This document shows, in pieces, positions 1-8,171 of a stretch of DNA of 15,374 nt. The translations under genes were made by a program, and so were the position numbers. The DNA comes from Comamonadaceae bacterium (GTDB taxonomy: Bacteria; Pseudomonadota; Gammaproteobacteria; Burkholderiales; Burkholderiaceae_C). The notes beneath the pieces were generated by a model. That model saw nothing but the letters and a program-made list of their open reading frames with translations, was not told the origin of the DNA and searched no databases. The stretch covers positions 1 to 15,374 of the forward strand of contig CANHXV010000030.1 in the NCBI GenBank assembly GCA_947464665.1, given 5' to 3'. Positions within the stretch are counted from its first letter, which is position 1; every line of letters starts with the position of its first letter.

Positions 1-1489
1 TGATGACCATGACCGAGCCTGCAAATTCAAGCAAGGCATCTTCCAAGGCGCGCAATGTTTCCACATCCAAGTCATTGGAGGGCTCGTCAAGCAGCAACAC
101 GTTGCCGCCTTCGATGAGGGTTTTGGCCAAGTGCAAACGGCCGCGCTCGCCACCGGACAACATGCCGACTTTCTTTTGCTGATCGCCACCATTGAAGTTA
201 AAGCGGCCGCAATAGGCACGGCTGGGCATTTGAAATTTGCCAACAGTCATGATGTCCAATCCACCAGAGACATCTTCCCAAACGGTTTTATCGTTAGACA
301 GATCGTCACGGTTTTGATCGACGAAAGCCATCTTCACCGTTTGACCCACTTTGATGGTTCCGCTGTCAGGCTGCTCTTTGCCCGCAATGAGTTTGAAGAG
401 CGTTGATTTACCAGCACCATTAGGGCCAATGATGCCCACAATGGCACCAGCAGGCACATTGAAGCTCAGATTGTCAATGAGCAGACGATCGCCAAAGGAC
501 TTGCTGACATTGGTGAATTCAAAAACTTCATTGCCTAAACGCTCGGCCACAGGAATGAAAATTTCTTGTGTTTCATTGCGCTTTTGATAGTCGTAATCGC
601 TCAGCTCTTCAAAGCGTGCCAAACGCGCCTTGCTCTTGGCTTGACGTCCTTTGGGGTTGGAGCGGGCCCATTCCAATTCTTTTTTCATGGCCTTGGTGCG
701 AGCGTCTTCTGTTCGTTGCTCTTGGCCCAAGCGTGTCTCTTTTTGCTCCAACCAATTTGAGTAGTTGCCTTTGTAAGGAATGCCGTGACCGCGGTCCAGT
801 TCCAAAATCCACTCGGCCGCGTTGTCCAAGAAGTAGCGGTCGTGGGTAATGGCCACTACGGTGCCAGGGAAGCGTTGCAAGAACAACTCAAGCCAGTCCA
901 CACTTTCTGCGTCCAAGTGGTTGGTGGGTTCGTCAAGCAGCAACATGTCAGGGCGACTGAGCAACAAACGGCACAAAGCCACACGTCGTTTTTCTCCGCC
1001 AGAGAGTTTGCCAATGATGGCGTCCCATGGGGGCAAACGCAGCGCATCAGCGGCAATTTCCAGTTGGTGGTCGGACGCATCGCCAGCTGTGGCGATGATA
1101 GCCTCGAGTTTGGCTTGCTCTGCAGCCAGGGCATCAAAGTCTGCGTCTTCTTCAGCGTAGGCTGCATAAACTTCTTCGAGGCGAGCTTGCGCAGCTTTCA
1201 CCTCACCCATGCCGCCTTCAACCGCTTCGCGCACGGTTTCGGTGGGGTCCATCTGCGGCTCTTGCGGCAGATAGCCAATTTTGAGGCCGGCCATGGGAAT
1301 AGCTTCGCCTTCAATCTCCTTGTCAATGCCGGCCATGATTTTCAGCAAGGTGGACTTGCCGGAGCCATTCAAGCCGAGCACGCCAATTTTGGCGCCGGGG
1401 AAGAAACTGAGAGAAATGTCTTTGAGAATGTGTCGCTTCGGCGGCACGATCTTTCCGACGCGGTTCATAGAAAAAACGTATTGGGCCAT
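1..1489 (-). CDS. ettA: Energy-dependent translational throttle protein EttA (ABC-F ATPase), 3' end cut by window edge
   Basis: ABC-F protein that binds the ribosomal E site and couples the first steps of elongation to the ATP/ADP ratio; it is cytosolic and not a transporter. I read 496 codons from the ATG at 1489; the family is about 555 residues, so about 60 C-terminal residues lie outside the window. Seen in order: the start MAQYVFSMNRVGK and PPKRHIL, typical of EttA; Walker A GLNGSGKST (39-47); signature LSGGE (162-166); Walker B LLLDEPTNHLD (183-193); H-switch ITHDR (His216); the linker region with the P-site tRNA interaction motif (about 242-322), including KGRQAKSKARLARFEEL; second Walker A GPNGAGKST (355-363); signature LSGGE (444-448); Walker B LLLDEPSND (465-473). 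The reading frame ends at ...GSVMVI, just before the second H-switch. Only a weak GAAGAG precedes the ATG. It is probably transcribed separately from the exonuclease 130 bases upstream. Identification is firm. Confidence 0.97.
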   Translation of the reverse strand, partial: MAQYVFSMNRVGKIVPPKRHILKDISLSFFPGAKIGVLGLNGSGKSTLLKIMAGIDKEIEGEAIPMAGLKIGYLPQEPQMDPTETVREAVEGGMGEVKAAQARLEEVYAAYAEEDADFDALAAEQAKLEAIIATAGDASDHQLEIAADALRLPPWDAIIGKLSGGEKRRVALCRLLLSRPDMLLLDEPTNHLDAESVDWLELFLQRFPGTVVAITHDRYFLDNAAEWILELDRGHGIPYKGNYSNWLEQKETRLGQEQRTEDARTKAMKKELEWARSNPKGRQAKSKARLARFEELSDYDYQKRNETQEIFIPVAERLGNEVFEFTNVSKSFGDRLLIDNLSFNVPAGAIVGIIGPNGAGKSTLFKLIAGKEQPDSGTIKVGQTVKMAFVDQNRDDLSNDKTVWEDVSGGLDIMTVGKFQMPSRAYCGRFNFNGGDQQKKVGMLSGGERGRLHLAKTLIEGGNVLLLDEPSNDLDVETLRALEDALLEFAGSVMVI

Positions 1490-1619
1490 GGCTGGGATGC
1501 TCTTCAAAAAGGAAGGGAAAAAATGAATTTCCAAAAGGGAGGCTTAATTTTCCCGAACCCGTGATTATCCCTGCCTTTAGGTGCCTCTTCAGCGCTTTCA
1601 GCCCCTGAAATTTCTCAAA
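1490..1619 (-). other. Intergenic gap between the exonuclease gene and ettA
   Basis: This 130-base non-coding stretch should hold the end of the recCBD-exonuclease transcript and any ettA promoter. On the minus strand it contains a short perfect hairpin just after the exonuclease stop and a purine-rich/pyrimidine-rich patch before ettA. I could not find a convincing -35/-10 pair. No ORF with a credible start lies in it. Confidence 0.5.
1596..1610 (-). terminator. Small inverted repeat after the exonuclease stop, possible weak terminator
   Basis: TTTCAG (1596-1601) and CTGAAA (1605-1610) form a perfect 6-bp stem with a 3-base loop, ten bases past the exonuclease stop codon. No run of U follows on the minus strand, and the stem is half A-U, so termination here would be weak or need Rho. 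Chance occurrence is possible. Confidence 0.25.
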
Positions 1620-2537
1620 TTACAAGACTCGGTCTCCCGATTGACCACTTCGACTTGAGAATTGGACCCATGCATCTTGAGTTTCGAGACCAATTCTGGC
1701 AGAACGACCCCCGTAAATCTGTGTTTTAAGCCATTCGGCTTCTGCCTCCAAAGCATCCGCTGATTTCACAGCTGTGAACCAAACTTTGGCTTCTGCATCC
1801 CAGCGGTAGCCGCGCGCCTTGAGTTTGTCTTTGCTTTCAAATGGCGAACCAAATGCTTTGACCACTGTTCGGGCTTGTTCGGCTGACTTCAAAAGTTGTA
1901 GAAATCCCGATGTTGGCAAGTCATCTGGCTGGGTCTTCAAATTCGACGACAAGACTCTTAACAAAGCATGGCAGTCCACTTGCGCACGGTGCGCGTCGTA
2001 AAACCACCCCAACTCGCTGCACAAAAATTCCAATTTGGCTGATCCCAAACCTTGAGCCTTCCAGTTGATACCGGCAAAGGAGCAGGCCCAAGCTTTGTGC
2101 TCAAACACTTCTAATCGGTTTTCAACAAAGGGGCGATCGAAACCAGCGTTGTGCGCCACGATGAGGTCTGCGCGTTCAACCATCGCATTGATTTTGACTT
2201 CATTGAGTTTCTGCCCTTTCACGTCATGGTCGGTGATGCCTGTGAGCTTGACGATTTCTGAAGGGATAGGTCTGCCTGGATCTTCGAAATCTTCATAGAC
2301 CTCAACCACGCCAACAGGTTGTCCCGTATGTAAATCCACATCAACAGACAACATGGCCAACTCAATGATGTTTTCTGCACGCCAGTCTAGGCCTGTTGTT
2401 TCCGTGTCCAAAATGAGGATTCGCTTGGTTGGCCCGCCAGACCCAGGTCCAAAGTCGAGAATTGGAACCAAGCGACGTTTCACTTTGAAGTCTGGGTGGG
2501 CTGACAATTTGTCAGCCATTTCATCGAAATTCATCAT
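1620..2537 (-). CDS. DEDDh-family (DnaQ/epsilon-like) 3'-5' exonuclease with extra C-terminal domain
   Basis: Predicted 3'-5' exonuclease of the DnaQ superfamily, 305 residues. All five DEDDh residues are visible: Asp44 and Glu46 in LDTETTGLD (Exo I), Asp134 in IVAHNAGFDRPF (Exo II), and His183 with Asp188 in HRAQVDCHAL (Exo III). A stretch of about 40 residues precedes the fold. After about residue 200 comes a C-terminal part containing KARGYRWD-x4-KVWF (240-254), which resembles small accessory domains of the DUF5710 kind seen on DNA-processing proteins. It is shorter than, and different from, a housekeeping polymerase III epsilon subunit. It lies 22 bases after recD with no terminator between, so it probably shares the recCBD transcript and may act on DNA ends in the same process. 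The two consecutive ATG codons at 2537/2534 make the exact start uncertain, and no strong ribosome binding site precedes them. The nuclease fold is clear; substrate and role are inferred. Confidence 0.88.
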   Translation of the reverse strand: MMNFDEMADKLSAHPDFKVKRRLVPILDFGPGSGGPTKRILILDTETTGLDWRAENIIELAMLSVDVDLHTGQPVGVVEVYEDFEDPGRPIPSEIVKLTGITDHDVKGQKLNEVKINAMVERADLIVAHNAGFDRPFVENRLEVFEHKAWACSFAGINWKAQGLGSAKLEFLCSELGWFYDAHRAQVDCHALLRVLSSNLKTQPDDLPTSGFLQLLKSAEQARTVVKAFGSPFESKDKLKARGYRWDAEAKVWFTAVKSADALEAEAEWLKTQIYGGRSARIGLETQDAWVQFSSRSGQSGDRVL

Positions 2538-2559
2538 TGCTCACTTTTTTTTGAAGGGC

Positions 2560-4536
2560 CTATTTTGACGGATGAAACAGGGCATCTGCCAAACCGCCAC
2601 TTCGGGTGACTCTCTGACCCACCGCGTTGAACAGCACCGAGGGCTTAGGCACCCACCAAGTTAAGCGAGATTTGGCTCGCGTCACACCGGTGTAAAGTAA
2701 CTCACGGGTGAGCACGGGTGCATCTCGGTCAGGCAACACCAGAAGCACATGGTCGTACTCTGATCCCTGTGATTTGTGAACCGTCATGGCCCACACCGTT
2801 TCAACAGCATCCAACCGGGACGGCAGCACCCATCGAATACCCCCCTTGCCATCAGGGAACGCAACTCGAAGTCCATTGACAGTGGGCAAACACTGGCCTA
2901 CATCGCCGTTCATGAGTTGAAGGTGATAGTCATTGCGGGTAACCATGATGGGACGTCCAATGAACCAGCCATCCTGCGCTTTAGCAGGCTGAAAGTTTCT
3001 CTCCGCAGTTTGAGATAAGCCTAAGGCCATAGCGATTTGCTCGTTCAAAGATTGAACACCCCAGGCGCCTTGTCTCAGTGCACACAGCACTTGAAACTCA
3101 CTGAAATGATTCAATAACTGAAGGGCCTGCGCATTGTCACAAATGGCACCGGCTTGTTGCAGGGGTTTTAAGACTTGCAACCAAGCGAACCAACCTGCAC
3201 GCAATGCATGAGCGACTTCTGGGTCCAACTTCCCTTGGGGTCTGTCGCGCCATTGATCTGGCCAGATCTGAACCTCCGAGCTTTCGATGCTATCCACATT
3301 GCTTGCAGTGCTTAAGACTTGCCATTTTTTTTGTATTTGCTGCAGATCACCAGCGTTGATCAATTGGGCCCATTGACCGATGGCGCTGTTGGCATCAAAG
3401 CGCCGGCTAACATGAAGTACCGCAGTTTGTTCAGGCAAGGTGTAGGGTTTTGTAGCGTGCGCTTGGATGGTGTTGTCTGCATGCGCGGCACCTTCGCAAA
3501 GCTGAGACCACACCGCACCAGCCTCTACCGAGGCCAACTGATCTTTGTCGCCCAACAAAACCAATCTGGCCTTTGTCGGTACACATTTCATCAATCGCGC
3601 CATGAGTTCAAGATCAATCATGGAGGCTTCGTCCACCACCACCAAGTCTGTTGCCAGCAATGGCGCAGCCCTTGAGGCTGAATTGGGGCTGTATTGCAAC
3701 AGTTGGTGCAATGTGACGGCTTGGGATGGAATGCCTTCACCCCAAGCTTCAGGCAAGCTGGCCAATGCCAATTGAATCGAGGAACTCAATCGACTGGCGG
3801 CCTTGCCCGTGGGGGCTGCCAAAAGAATGCGCAATGTTGTTTGCTGATCGTGAGCTGCTTGTTGGAGCAAGGCCAACAAACGAACTACGGTTGTCGTTTT
3901 ACCAGTTCCGGGCCCGCCTGTAATGAGAGTCAATCCAGCACGCAAAGCTTTGGCACATGCGATGCGTTGCCAATCAGTTTGATTGGTTTGAAGGCCGAAC
4001 AGTTTATTTAGTTTTTCCTCGCTGTCCTTTGGCACTTCAAAGTTTTGCGAAAGACGCGTTTGAATAGACGCTTGAATGGTTTGCTCTGCTTGCCAGGCGC
4101 GCCTCAAATACACCCTTTGCGCTTGGCTGTCCTCTTTGAAAGAGACCCGGATGGGTGAATTTTCGCCCATAGCCCAGGGCATTGTTTTGGCAGCTTCAGA
4201 CCATGGGTTGCATGGCATAGCGAGAAAATCTGTGGGCTGTTCATCATGCTTTGAAGTAGCAATAAACTGGGTCAAGGCCTTTGTCTGCTCATCGGTCCAA
4301 TCAAGCAAATGCGCGGGGTCTTGCAACAAAGCATCAAGGTCCAAACAAGCGTGCCCTCTGCCCATTTGATGGCTGACCAAAAGCGCCAGCAAATCGTGCA
4401 AGGGATCAGACGTTGCTTGATGTGATTTTAAAAATTGAAGCCATGCCAAGTCCAAAGCTGTCCATGGCCAACTGCCCACGGCAGAAGCAAATGGAGGCAC
4501 TAGCGTGTGGCCGAGCGAGACTTGCGTGTCGGTCAT
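2560..4536 (-). CDS. recD: Exodeoxyribonuclease V alpha chain RecD (5'-3' helicase of RecBCD)
   Basis: Superfamily 1B helicase subunit that moves on the 5'-ended strand in RecBCD and controls the nuclease and RecA loading. The product is 658 residues, somewhat longer than E. coli RecD (608). Motifs in order: Walker A ITGGPGTGKTTT (205-216), motif Ia AAPTGKAASRL (240-250), Walker B VVVDEASMIDL (299-309), motif III LVLLGDKDQLASVEAG (325-340), motif V MTVHKSQGSEYDHV (584-597) and motif VI LYTGVTRAKSRL (611-622). The N-terminal 180 residues are the RecB-contact part, which is poorly conserved. The ATG at 4536 overlaps the recB stop by four bases (ATGA) and has AAGGG seven bases upstream within recB, so translation is coupled. 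All helicase residues look intact. Confidence 0.97.
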   Translation of the reverse strand: MTDTQVSLGHTLVPPFASAVGSWPWTALDLAWLQFLKSHQATSDPLHDLLALLVSHQMGRGHACLDLDALLQDPAHLLDWTDEQTKALTQFIATSKHDEQPTDFLAMPCNPWSEAAKTMPWAMGENSPIRVSFKEDSQAQRVYLRRAWQAEQTIQASIQTRLSQNFEVPKDSEEKLNKLFGLQTNQTDWQRIACAKALRAGLTLITGGPGTGKTTTVVRLLALLQQAAHDQQTTLRILLAAPTGKAASRLSSSIQLALASLPEAWGEGIPSQAVTLHQLLQYSPNSASRAAPLLATDLVVVDEASMIDLELMARLMKCVPTKARLVLLGDKDQLASVEAGAVWSQLCEGAAHADNTIQAHATKPYTLPEQTAVLHVSRRFDANSAIGQWAQLINAGDLQQIQKKWQVLSTASNVDSIESSEVQIWPDQWRDRPQGKLDPEVAHALRAGWFAWLQVLKPLQQAGAICDNAQALQLLNHFSEFQVLCALRQGAWGVQSLNEQIAMALGLSQTAERNFQPAKAQDGWFIGRPIMVTRNDYHLQLMNGDVGQCLPTVNGLRVAFPDGKGGIRWVLPSRLDAVETVWAMTVHKSQGSEYDHVLLVLPDRDAPVLTRELLYTGVTRAKSRLTWWVPKPSVLFNAVGQRVTRSGGLADALFHPSK

Positions 4537-7500
4537 GCCAATACCCTTGCTGCAATCGATGGCTGATTCAATTTAAAAGCTTCGTCTAACGCATTGATCA
4601 GCTCAAAGGATGGCTTGTTGGCATAAAAACCCTGCCCAGCTTGATCGATGCCTCGCAAGTACAGATAGACGGCACCGCCCATATGCTGCTCGTAGCTGTA
4701 ATCTTTGAGGCGTGACTTTAAGAGTCGGTGAAGCGCCAAGATGTACAAGGTGTATTGCACGTCGTAGCGATGGCTAAGAATGCTGCTTGTGATGCTGTCT
4801 TGAGAATAGTCGGATAATTTGTTCGATTTGTAATCGAGCACGTAATAGCGGCCTTGGTACTCAAACACAATGTCCATGAAACCTGTCAGCAAGCCATTCA
4901 ATTGCTGCGAATGCAAAGCAGGACGAGTTTTGTTGGCATGCACCGAAGTGCTTATGAGTTGGTCAATGTGCAGCGTTGAGACGCCATGTGTTTTGAAAGT
5001 GAAGCCCATTTCTGGCCAAGCGTTTTGGGCATTCAGTTTTGACAGACTAAAACAATTTTGATCTGACCCCAATGGTGTGAATTGAGTTGATGCACATTGG
5101 CGAATGAGTTGCAGGCAGAGGGTTTGATCATGGGGAAGAAGTTGCAGGCTGTCGGCTTGGGCTTGCCACCAGGCTTTCCACCGAATTTTGACTTCTGGAG
5201 CGAGGTCTGATTCGTTTTGGAGAAGAGGCCAGCCTGCTTTGAGTTGCCATTCGAAAATATCGTGCAACAAGGTGCCATAGGCACTGCCCGCAGGGAAATG
5301 ATTGAAATGGGGTTGTTCAGTTTTTGTAAAGAGAGATGTCTCTGCCAATAAAAGTGCATTGGCGTTGGCAACAGGGTTGTCAATTTGAGAATCCAGCCAA
5401 CGCTCTTCGCGCGCAAGGCCCGAGTCTGCGACCTGCCATTTGGATTCACTGAGCTTTCGGGTCAGCGCACTGAAGCTGGCCGTCCAGCCGGCATTGGGCA
5501 ATGCGCGCGATGGCGATCTTGCAGCTGTTGCAGCTTCTACATTGACAGATTTGGATGGCTCATAAAGCACCGCATTTGCTTCAGGCGCAAGCATGACTTG
5601 AATGTCATCACACACAGCCCATGCCTGCAGTTTTTCTTGCAAATCATCTGCAGACTGACGCTGTAACAAAACACTCAAACCACTTTGCGCTTGGGTCTCT
5701 TTGCTTTTGAAATCACCTTGGCGTTTGGCAACGCCTATCCACATGGCTTGCTGTGCACGCGTGAAAGCGACGTACAACAAACGAATGTCCTCTTGCAGAC
5801 GTTCTTCAGCCGTTCGAAGTGAGTCGTCTTTGTCTTCTCTGAAATTGGCGACAAAGGGTAAAAACACCAAGGGGTATTGCAAACCCTTGGCTTTGTGGAA
5901 GGTGATGACTTGGACCAATTCAGCATCTGTTTCAAGACGCATTTGTGCGCTTTCACCTTGCGCCTGAGGATCGGCCAATTGATCGGTGAGGAAACGCAGC
6001 AATGCAGATTCACCTTGCAATTGAAGGCTGGCCGATTGAAGTAATTCACCTAGGTGCAAAAGATTGGTCATGCGCCGTTCAGCGGTATCGCCCTCGGCTT
6101 GCATGCGCCTGCCGATTTCTTGTTCATGCACCATTTTGTAAAGCATCGGTAAGAAGCCTTGACTTTGCCAGGTGTGGTGCCACGCATTAAAACGCTCAAC
6201 CCAAATGTCCCAGGCTTCTTCTGCACGGAACACTTGCTCTATTTCAGGCAAGCTGAGGCACAAGGTTCGCGTGGTGAGGGCTGCCCTCAGCAATTTGGCA
6301 TTTCGCGCTTGTATGACAGCTTCTAAGATGCAAGCCAAATCGAGTGCCTCTCGAGTGGCATACACACTGTCACGGTCTGACAGGTAGACGCTTCGGACAC
6401 TCCGTTGAGCCAAGGCATGGCGAATCTTTTTAGCTTCTTGACCATCTCTGACCAAAACCGCCATGCGGCCAGGTTGGGTGATGCCTTGATTCAATAACAT
6501 GACCATTTGGGTTGCGCAAATTTGCGCCATCTCTTCACCGTATTGCGCGCCACTCAAGGGTTTGTCGCAAGCCAAATGCCATACCGTGAGCGCTGGCATT
6601 TTTTGACCATTGGCCAAGAAAAGACTTTCTGCCTTGGCCGGTGTGGGTGTATTGACACGCTCAAACGGCACTTCGCCAAATGGGTTCTGAGCCTTTTCAA
6701 ACAAATGGTTAACGGCATTGACCACTTCGTGACTGGACCTGAAATTTTCATTGAGCGTCCAAATAGACTCAGCCGAATGCCTCGCCTTCAAGTAGGTTGG
6801 TAAATCGGCGCCTCGAAAACTGTAGATGGCTTGCTTTGGGTCGCCGATCATCAAAAATGCGCTGGCATTTTCAGGTACTGCATGAGCCTTACTGACCGTC
6901 TCTTGAATGACCCAATTTGACGAACTGTAAATGCGCGATAAGGATTCATATTGCCAGGGGTCGGTATCCTGAAACTCATCGACCATGGCCACAGGGAACT
7001 GCTCGCGGACAATCTGAGGCAGTCGACTGCTTGGTGCGTGAAGTGCAGCGTGCAATCGTTGCAATAAATCCGAAAAATCAAAACTGGCCAAACTTCTTTT
7101 TTGCTGCGAGTAGGCTCGGCCCACTTTGAGTGCTGCATGTTGCAACAAATTAACACCAACTTCAGGCTCCATGTGACGCTCAGCCATCCAATGACCGATG
7201 GCGGTCCAGACACCGTGAGAATTGTCAATCGGATTGGCACCGTTCTTTAAGCCGGCATTGAGCTTTTCAAAGGTGAATTTGGAAAGTACATCCAAGTCAG
7301 CCTCTTCGCCAGAAGCCCAGTCTGCAAGATGGTGAAGGAAGTAAGCGTGTTTATTGACTCGGTAGTAATTGCGATTCAAATCATTTTCAAACGCCTTTTT
7401 CAACGAGTCTATTGCGTTAGGCATGTTGTTCAACAAAAGCTGCTTGGCTTGCAATTCCAAATGCAGAACACGCTCTTGCCAATGTGCCCAGTCGAAAATC

Positions 7501-8171
7501 AACTTTTTTGGATCTGGGTCTTGAGATGCATCAGGAAACCCACCTGGTGATTTCTCAAATTTTTGCCACAGCGATTGAATGTTTTTGAGCAGAGCTTCGG
7601 GTGACCCACCCAGATCTTTCAGGGCACCCAGTTGCTTGACCTCGAGGGAATACACATTTTCTCGCCAATAGTCCTTGACCAATTTCAACTTCAGTGCTGA
7701 CGCATCGTCTAAGCGCTTTTGATCAAACAAACTCTGGCTGTCAAAAGCATGTTGACGCAACATGCGACTCGACCAACTGTGAATGGTGTAAATGGCCGCC
7801 TCGTCCATCCACTGCGCGGCTTCCTCTAAGCGTGCAGCATGCAGCGAATTCAAATCGGTGCCCAAGCTTTCTTGAAGTTGTTGCAGGAAATCATCGGCAT
7901 CTTCAGTCTGCCCCCTGAAGAATTGCGCAGCCTGTGCCAATCTCTCGCGAATGCGATCTCTAAGTTCTGCCGTGGCGGCCTCGGTAAATGTCATCACCAA
8001 GATTTGAGGCGGCATAAGGCCCTGCCCTGACCATCCATGTCCCAGAATGAGGCGCACATACAGCGCAGCCAAAGTCCAAGTTTTGCCAGTGCCAGCGCTG
8101 GCCTCAATGAGTTGAATGCCTTTCAAGGGCAATTTGAGTACATTGAGCCTTTGCGTTTTCAATTGACTCAT
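4533..8171 (-). CDS. recB: Exodeoxyribonuclease V beta chain RecB (helicase-nuclease)
   Basis: 3'-5' helicase and the only nuclease of the RecBCD complex; it also loads RecA after Chi. The product is 1212 residues against 1180 in E. coli. UvrD-type motifs in order: Walker A EASAGTGKT (23-31, Lys30), TFTEAATAELRDRI (61-74), Walker B VDEFQDTDPWQ (397-407), GDPKQAIYSFRGAD (443-456), NENFRSSHEVV (474-484), motif V TFHKAKGLQYPLV (757-769), motif VI RLLYVAFTRAQ (797-807). A tether of about 130 residues leads to the nuclease domain, with His970 (LLHDIFEW), Asp1100 (GFMDIVF), Asp1113 and Lys1115 (LDYKSN). The 13-residue spacing between the two Asp matches E. coli Asp1067/Asp1080. Both activities should therefore be functional. 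The start ATG overlaps the recC stop as ATGA, behind a purine-rich ribosome binding site that includes a G7 tract. Confidence 0.97.
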   Translation of the reverse strand: MSQLKTQRLNVLKLPLKGIQLIEASAGTGKTWTLAALYVRLILGHGWSGQGLMPPQILVMTFTEAATAELRDRIRERLAQAAQFFRGQTEDADDFLQQLQESLGTDLNSLHAARLEEAAQWMDEAAIYTIHSWSSRMLRQHAFDSQSLFDQKRLDDASALKLKLVKDYWRENVYSLEVKQLGALKDLGGSPEALLKNIQSLWQKFEKSPGGFPDASQDPDPKKLIFDWAHWQERVLHLELQAKQLLLNNMPNAIDSLKKAFENDLNRNYYRVNKHAYFLHHLADWASGEEADLDVLSKFTFEKLNAGLKNGANPIDNSHGVWTAIGHWMAERHMEPEVGVNLLQHAALKVGRAYSQQKRSLASFDFSDLLQRLHAALHAPSSRLPQIVREQFPVAMVDEFQDTDPWQYESLSRIYSSSNWVIQETVSKAHAVPENASAFLMIGDPKQAIYSFRGADLPTYLKARHSAESIWTLNENFRSSHEVVNAVNHLFEKAQNPFGEVPFERVNTPTPAKAESLFLANGQKMPALTVWHLACDKPLSGAQYGEEMAQICATQMVMLLNQGITQPGRMAVLVRDGQEAKKIRHALAQRSVRSVYLSDRDSVYATREALDLACILEAVIQARNAKLLRAALTTRTLCLSLPEIEQVFRAEEAWDIWVERFNAWHHTWQSQGFLPMLYKMVHEQEIGRRMQAEGDTAERRMTNLLHLGELLQSASLQLQGESALLRFLTDQLADPQAQGESAQMRLETDAELVQVITFHKAKGLQYPLVFLPFVANFREDKDDSLRTAEERLQEDIRLLYVAFTRAQQAMWIGVAKRQGDFKSKETQAQSGLSVLLQRQSADDLQEKLQAWAVCDDIQVMLAPEANAVLYEPSKSVNVEAATAARSPSRALPNAGWTASFSALTRKLSESKWQVADSGLAREERWLDSQIDNPVANANALLLAETSLFTKTEQPHFNHFPAGSAYGTLLHDIFEWQLKAGWPLLQNESDLAPEVKIRWKAWWQAQADSLQLLPHDQTLCLQLIRQCASTQFTPLGSDQNCFSLSKLNAQNAWPEMGFTFKTHGVSTLHIDQLISTSVHANKTRPALHSQQLNGLLTGFMDIVFEYQGRYYVLDYKSNKLSDYSQDSITSSILSHRYDVQYTLYILALHRLLKSRLKDYSYEQHMGGAVYLYLRGIDQAGQGFYANKPSFELINALDEAFKLNQPSIAARVLA

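Noticed and set aside
785..1564. 259-codon open frame on the plus strand
   Set aside because: It is entirely antisense to ettA, whose minus-strand translation matches the family throughout; the plus-strand protein shows no recognisable motif.
2545..2552. Run of eight A (minus strand) between recD and the exonuclease gene, considered as a programmed slip site
   Set aside because: It is outside both coding regions, so slippage would not change a product; at most it affects the spacing before the exonuclease start.
3634..3650. CACCACCACC-type run, considered as a tandem repeat or a Chi site
   Set aside because: It is just Val/Asp codons of the RecD Walker B region and does not contain the complement of GCTGGTGG.
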